Assembly: GCA_030607765.1 (NCBI GenBank)
Contig: JAUWJJ010000024.1
Location: forward strand, 1-9,100
From: Candidatus Aerophobota bacterium
GTDB lineage: Bacteria; Aerophobota; Aerophobia; Aerophobales; B3-G15
Length of the DNA: 9,100 bases
Reading direction: 5' to 3'
Shown: positions 6,577 to 9,100 of the stretch, piece by piece
How the letters are laid out: each line of letters begins with the position of its first letter
Position numbering within the stretch: the stretch's first letter is position 1
Notes under the pieces: model-generated
Database searches by the model: none
The model's input: the letters and a program-made list of their open reading frames with translations, nothing else
Told to the model about the DNA's origin: nothing
Position numbers and translations under genes: made by a program

Positions 6577-7050
6577 TTGAAAAGAGTAGCTAAAATTGCT
6601 GTTTTGATTTTGTTAATTGGGTTTATCGCTATCTCAAGCCAAAAAGCTACTAGTATAAATGTCATCATTACGGGAAGTTGGGACTTAAGTATTACGGCAA
6701 ATGATTTAGTCTCTGGGGCAGGAAGTGAGCTAAAAAGTATTTATGAAAGCAATGAGGATGCAATTACAATAGATATTACTCAAACTGGAAAGGATTGGAG
6801 GATTGATATTCACAAAGAAGACACCAATTGGCCCAGCAACTTTCACCTTTATGTTAAAAGAACCTCGGGTGGTAGTGGTATCTCCGGGGGGACTACTTAT
6901 CAAGAAGTAACAGATGTTGATACGTATTTTTTTGGCGGTGAAAAGAGGCAAAGCGGAATAAATGTCCAGCTAAAACTAAGTGGGGTCTCGCTAACAGTTC
7001 CACCCAATAGTTATATAACAACAGTAATCTATACAGTAACTGAGATATAA
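6577..7050 (+). CDS. Small secreted beta-rich protein, third type
   Basis: 157 residues from a TTG start, chosen because AAGGA (6565-6569) sits 7 bases upstream and the same TTG context recurs at 9095. The N-terminus (MKRVAK, then a hydrophobic core to about residue 20) is a signal peptide, with cleavage likely near residues 24-26. The mature part begins INVIITGSWDLSITANDL and ends YITTVIYTVTE, so like the 5129 and 5723 products it closes in a beta strand. Sequence similarity to those is weak and it has no cysteines. A central Gly/Ser-rich loop (SGGSGISGGT, 97-106) follows LYVKRT. The gene is 23 bp upstream of the chaperone-like gene and shares its promoter and leader, so it may be a dedicated client or tip/anchor subunit. 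Function unknown. Confidence 0.8.
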   Translation: MKRVAKIAVLILLIGFIAISSQKATSINVIITGSWDLSITANDLVSGAGSELKSIYESNEDAITIDITQTGKDWRIDIHKEDTNWPSNFHLYVKRTSGGSGISGGTTYQEVTDVDTYFFGGEKRQSGINVQLKLSGVSLTVPPNSYITTVIYTVTEI

Positions 7051-7073
7051 TTAAAATTCAATGGAGGTATAAA

Positions 7074-7916
7074 ATGCGAGGAAAAGCTAAACCAGTGCCA
7101 TATCTAATCGTTCCTCTTTTTTTCATCTTAGTGTCTTTGGTGGTATTATTAGCTACTGAAAGCAAGGCTGGGGTAACATTAATAGGAGGGCTGAGCTACG
7201 AGAAAAAAGCGCAAATTGGTGAGACTTACCAGGGCACTATCCTCCTTAACAATCATGGTGATGAGCCCCAGGAGGTTAGAATCTATCAGACTGACTACCT
7301 GTTCTTCTGTGACGGAACCAACAAATATGATGAACCGGGCAAGATTGAACGTTCCAATGCCAATTGGATAACTTTTAGCCCACATCGATTGACAATCCCG
7401 CCTAGGCAGATATCCACAGTGAACTATACCATAGAGGTCCCCAATGATAAACCCCTGGTGGGAACTTATTGGTCTATGCTTATGGTTGAAATTCTTGGAA
7501 AAGGTGATCCCGAAGCAATGCTGAAACCAGAAAAGGATAAAATCCAGATGGGCATCATGCAGGTTACTCGATACGGTGTTCAGATAGTTACCCAAGTTGA
7601 TAATACAGGCACTCGTAAGCTCAAATTCATAGGAACAAAGCTTTTGGCAAAAGAGGGTGGAGGTAGATTTTTGCAAATAGATGTGGAAAACATTGGAGAA
7701 CGCTGGTTAAGACCCGAGGTTTGGTTAGAACTTTACAATGAGGAGGGTCGTTATATTGGTAAGTTTGAAGGCACAAGGATGCGCATCTATCCAGGCACTT
7801 CCATTCGGCAAAGGATTGATTTAAGTGATGTTCCCAGCGGTAAATACAAAACACTTGTGGTGGCAGATTGTGGTGGTGATTATGTTTTCGGAGCTCAGTA
7901 CACCCTGAAATTTTAA
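7074..7916 (+). CDS. Secreted two-domain Ig-fold protein, PapD/DUF916-like periplasmic chaperone candidate
   Basis: 280 residues. An N-terminal hydrophobic segment (10-27) ends in SKA|G (32/33), a signal peptide, though it could stay as a membrane anchor. Domain 1 (about 34-178) has the layout of PapD-like and DUF916 domains: a small-residue strand, TYQGTILLNNHGDEPQEVRI (51-70), a YQTDYLFF strand, then SNANWITFSP and LTIPPRQISTVNYTIEVP, and a G-TYWSMLMVE strand. Domain 2 (about 183-280) is a second beta-sandwich (LQIDVENIGERWLRPEVWLEL, ending YTLKF). In known systems such proteins hold secreted beta subunits (fimbrial chaperones) or bind cell-wall ligands (WxL-associated proteins). No usher or C-terminal anchor is encoded here. 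GGAGG six bases before the ATG makes a strong ribosome site, and the gene follows the 6577 gene by 23 bp. The chaperone role is inferred. Confidence 0.75.
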   Translation: MRGKAKPVPYLIVPLFFILVSLVVLLATESKAGVTLIGGLSYEKKAQIGETYQGTILLNNHGDEPQEVRIYQTDYLFFCDGTNKYDEPGKIERSNANWITFSPHRLTIPPRQISTVNYTIEVPNDKPLVGTYWSMLMVEILGKGDPEAMLKPEKDKIQMGIMQVTRYGVQIVTQVDNTGTRKLKFIGTKLLAKEGGGRFLQIDVENIGERWLRPEVWLELYNEEGRYIGKFEGTRMRIYPGTSIRQRIDLSDVPSGKYKTLVVADCGGDYVFGAQYTLKF

Positions 7917-7956
7917 TGAAAAAAATAATTTATCTTAGCGGAGAGTTCTGAAAGAT

Positions 7957-8073
7957 AAAGCCAATTTTTAGCCCACCTAGCTAAAATTTATCCATTCTTT
8001 ATAAACCCTTAAATATCAGTGTTTTGATAAGAATTAAACTAACATATGATAAAAAAGGATAAATTTTTGCCTT
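7957..8073. repeat. 117-bp repeated element, copy 2 of 3
   Basis: Ends are AAAGCCAATTTTTAGCC (7957-7973) and GGATAAATTTTTGCCTT (8057-8073). It lies 40 bp after the chaperone-like gene; between them is an 8-bp inverted repeat TTTATCTT/AAGATAAA (7929-7936, 7952-7959). Homology with copy 1 continues past the element to the sigma-54 promoter, so 7957-8192 corresponds to 4744-4979 at nearly the same length. The candidate activator palindrome recurs at 8014-8029. There is no gene in 7917-8330. Confidence 0.65.
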
Positions 8074-8114
8074 TTTAAAAAATATAATTTTTCCTTAAAA
8101 AAATCGCAAAACCT

Positions 8115-8157
8115 TATAAATAGACTATTCAGGAATAATCTGAATAGTCTATTTATA
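8115..8157. repeat. 18-bp perfect inverted repeat upstream of the second sigma-54 promoter
   Basis: TATAAATAGACTATTCAG (8115-8132) and CTGAATAGTCTATTTATA (8140-8157) are exact reverse complements around a 7-nt centre, GAATAAT. The centre is about 60 bp upstream of the predicted start and 15 bp separate its end from the -24 GG. The colinear DNA in unit A (about 4901-4949) keeps only an 8-bp version (4903-4910 with 4940-4947). It may be an activator or repressor site or a cruciform-prone hairpin; no U-run follows. Confidence 0.6.
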
Positions 8158-8169
8158 TATCTGGTAAAG

Positions 8170-8186
8170 TTGGCATAAAAATTGCT
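8170..8186 (+). promoter_or_regulatory. Sigma-54 (-24/-12) promoter for the stand-alone receiver gene
   Basis: TTGGCATAAAAATTGCT, identical to the 17 bases at 4957-4973, with GG (8172-8173) and GC (8184-8185) 10 bp apart. Transcription would begin near 8197 and run about 135 nt to the receiver start at 8331. This puts a regulator gene and the secreted-protein genes under the same promoter type. Confidence 0.8.
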
Positions 8187-8255
8187 CTATTAATAAATAA
8201 GAAGTCAAGAGCTTGATCTTTAAAAAAGAACATAATCTTGAGTTATTAAAAATAG

Positions 8256-8330
8256 ATTCAGGTAAAGAGCAAACTTAGGGAAAGGAAGTACTTTTATCAT
8301 TCGCCTTCCTTATGAGAGGTAAGGTATAAA
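8256..8330 (+). pseudogene. Relic of a histidine kinase 3' end
   Basis: ATTCAGGTAAAGAGCAAA and the following bases match the last 24 codons of the intact kinase gene (3110-3181) at most positions. Small indels break the frame (for example AAACTTAGGG for AAATTAGGGG). Only this tail survives; the rest of the kinase copy is gone and the sigma-54 promoter region abuts it about 70 bp upstream. The relic supplies the ribosome site (TAAGG, 8320-8324) for the receiver gene, which may explain its retention. Confidence 0.7.
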
Positions 8331-8717
8331 ATGCCCAACGAGGTGAATATTTTAATAGCCGATGATCAGGAAGGAATACGGGAAACCTTAAGTGATATTT
8401 TAGAAGATAAAGGCTACAATGTAATCAAAGCCGAGGATGGGTACAAAGCCATAGAAAGAGTAAGAGAGATACCCTTTGACATTATTTTTATGGATGTAAA
8501 GATGCCAGGAATAGATGGAGTAAAAACTTTTGAAGAAATTAAAAGGATAGACTCTGAGGTAGTAGTAATTATGATGACAGGCTATTCAGTGGCGGGTATG
8601 ATAAAAGAAGCCTTAGAAAAAGGTGCCTACGCCGTGATATACAAACCATTTGATGTGAATAAACTAATGAAAACTATAGAAAAAGTTGGGGAAAGAGGAA
8701 GAAATGCTTCAAGTTAA
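8331..8717 (+). CDS. Stand-alone receiver-domain response regulator (CheY/Spo0F-like)
   Basis: 128 residues, a single receiver domain with no output domain, the usual size for this class. Key residues are present: Asp11/Asp12, phosphoacceptor Asp55 (IIFMDVKMPG), Thr83 (MMTGYS) and Lys105 (YKPFD). Such proteins pass phosphate in relays, act as phosphate sinks or bind partner proteins. Its paralogue at 3183-3344 has lost residues 19-93. The ATG is placed by TAAGG seven bases upstream and by homology with the ATG at 3183. It is transcribed, by inference, from the sigma-54 promoter at 8170, not with a kinase as in unit A. The likely phosphodonor is the kinase at 944, because the ancestral gene followed it directly. 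It is closely similar to the NtrC-type receiver at its N-terminus (about ETLSDILEDKGY against ETLSDVLEDEGY). Confidence 0.9.
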   Translation: MPNEVNILIADDQEGIRETLSDILEDKGYNVIKAEDGYKAIERVREIPFDIIFMDVKMPGIDGVKTFEEIKRIDSEVVVIMMTGYSVAGMIKEALEKGAYAVIYKPFDVNKLMKTIEKVGERGRNASS

Positions 8718-8823
8718 AGCAACAAAATTATTAGGTATAAAAAGGCGCGATAAAATACAAGATGAAAAAATAATATAGAAGGAAAACCTCAAGCTTTTTC
8801 CAGGAGCTACAGCTAAAAAATAA
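8704..8823 (+). pseudogene. Relic of the NtrC-type regulator gene (start codon joined to the Fis-domain tail)
   Basis: ATG-CTT-CAA-GTT-AAA overlaps the receiver stop as in unit A, where the NtrC gene begins. Then the sequence jumps to the region encoding QVKAAKLL in the intact gene (from 4620) and follows it to the 3' end. About 1.3 kb, the receiver and AAA+ domains, is deleted. A further 2-nt loss near 8740 shifts the frame, and the short frame ends at TAG. No DNA-binding protein would be made. Homology runs on into repeat copy 3. Confidence 0.75.
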
Positions 8824-8829
8824 AAAGAC

Positions 8830-8945
8830 AAAGCCAATTTTTAGCCCACCTACCTAAAATTCATCCATTCTTTATAAACCTTTAAACATCAGTGTTTTGA
8901 TAAGATTTAAACTAACATAGGGTAAAAAGGATAAATTTTTGCCTT
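8830..8945. repeat. 116-bp repeated element, copy 3 of 3
   Basis: Starts AAAGCCAATTTTTAGCC (8830-8846) and ends GGATAAATTTTTGCCTT (8929-8945). Unlike copies 1 and 2 it is not followed by a sigma-54 promoter: homology stops just after the right end and the sigma-70 promoter and leader block begins at 8973. This marks the deletion of a sigma-54 promoter and secreted-protein segment in the second unit, or independent insertion of the element. Confidence 0.65.
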
Positions 8946-8972
8946 TTTAAGAGAAGGAATCTTGCCTATAGG

Positions 8973-9000
8973 TTGACTTTTCTAAGGAAATAACTACCAT
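8973..9000 (+). promoter_or_regulatory. Sigma-70-type promoter, second copy of the 6455 promoter
   Basis: TTGACT (8973-8978), a 16-bp spacer and TACCAT (8995-9000). The -10 element differs from the 6477 copy by TT to CC, which should weaken it. It reads into the second structured leader and the next gene, which leaves the window. Confidence 0.55.
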
Positions 9001-9007
9001 AGTTTAT

Positions 9008-9094
9008 GAAGGTAACTGTAACCTTCAGACTGCGTAAAACTATGCAGGATAAATCTTAGGGCTACCCTTGAACTCTTAATTTAAGGAATGTAAA
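9008..9094 (+). ncRNA. Structured 5' leader RNA, copy 2
   Basis: Gap-free counterpart of 6490-6576; the promoter-leader block shows about 21 differences in 125 bases. The outer stem is kept as AAGG-TA (9009-9014) with TA-C-CCTT (9063-9069), helped by the compensatory A9009-U9069 pair. The inner hairpin is shortened to 4 pairs, one of them G-U. The 27 nt from AACTCTTAATTTAAGGAATG to the TTG start are identical to copy 1. Confidence 0.4.
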
Positions 9095-9100
9095 TTGAAA
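9095..9100 (+). CDS. Start of a paralogue of the third secreted-protein gene (cut by window end)
   Basis: TTG-AAA follows a leader and ribosome site identical to those of the 6577 gene, which also begins TTG-AAA. Only two codons (Met-Lys) are visible. The call rests entirely on the duplicated upstream sequence; the reading frame itself lies beyond the window. Confidence 0.45.

Noticed and set aside
7179..7676. Minus-strand open frame of 165 codons
   Set aside because: It is antisense to the PapD-like gene, which has a strong ribosome site, signal peptide and coherent domain pattern; the antisense product looks random.
4744..8945. CRISPR array
   Set aside because: Only three copies of a 117-bp unit, kilobases apart, with no short regular repeat-spacer pattern.

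Overview
The window comes from an AT-rich bacterial chromosome (about one third G+C by eye). Signal peptides, a PapD-like secreted chaperone, sigma-54 and NtrC-type control suggest a diderm (Gram-negative-type) bacterium, possibly an uncultured lineage. There is no taxonomic marker here, so that is inference only. All genes lie on the + strand.

Layout. Bases 2-769 hold the C-terminal 255 residues of a sigma-54 factor (RpoN). A sigma-70-type promoter overlapping its stop codon leads into a regulatory block: a seven-TM, two-PAS histidine kinase (944-3181), a collapsed single-domain response regulator (3183-3344) and an NtrC-family sigma-54 activator (3331-4737). Then come a 118-bp repeat with imperfect terminal inverted repeats, an exact-spacing -24/-12 (sigma-54) promoter and a long structured leader. 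Next are two paralogous small secreted proteins (5129-5620, 5723-6220). A sigma-70-type promoter with a structured leader then drives a third small secreted protein (6577-7050) and a PapD/DUF916-like periplasmic chaperone candidate (7074-7916).

From 7957 the same parts recur in rearranged and decayed form. There is a second repeat with sigma-54 promoter (7957-8192), a 75-bp scrap of the kinase 3' end (8256-8330), an intact CheY/Spo0F-like regulator (8331-8717), a start-to-tail deletion of the NtrC gene (8704-8823) and a third repeat (8830-8945). A second copy of the sigma-70 promoter and structured leader follows. The window ends two codons into what should be a paralogue of the 6577 gene.

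How it may work together (inference). The kinase would phosphorylate the NtrC-type regulator. That regulator would activate sigma-54 RNA polymerase at the two near-identical -24/-12 promoters, one feeding the major secreted beta-rich proteins and the other the stand-alone receiver protein, which could feed back as a phosphate sink or relay. The chaperone-like protein would escort the secreted subunits to a surface or extracellular structure. The locus looks like a tandem duplication of a whole regulator-plus-secretome unit. The two regulatory copies have lost complementary parts: unit A lost the receiver, unit B lost the kinase and the activator.
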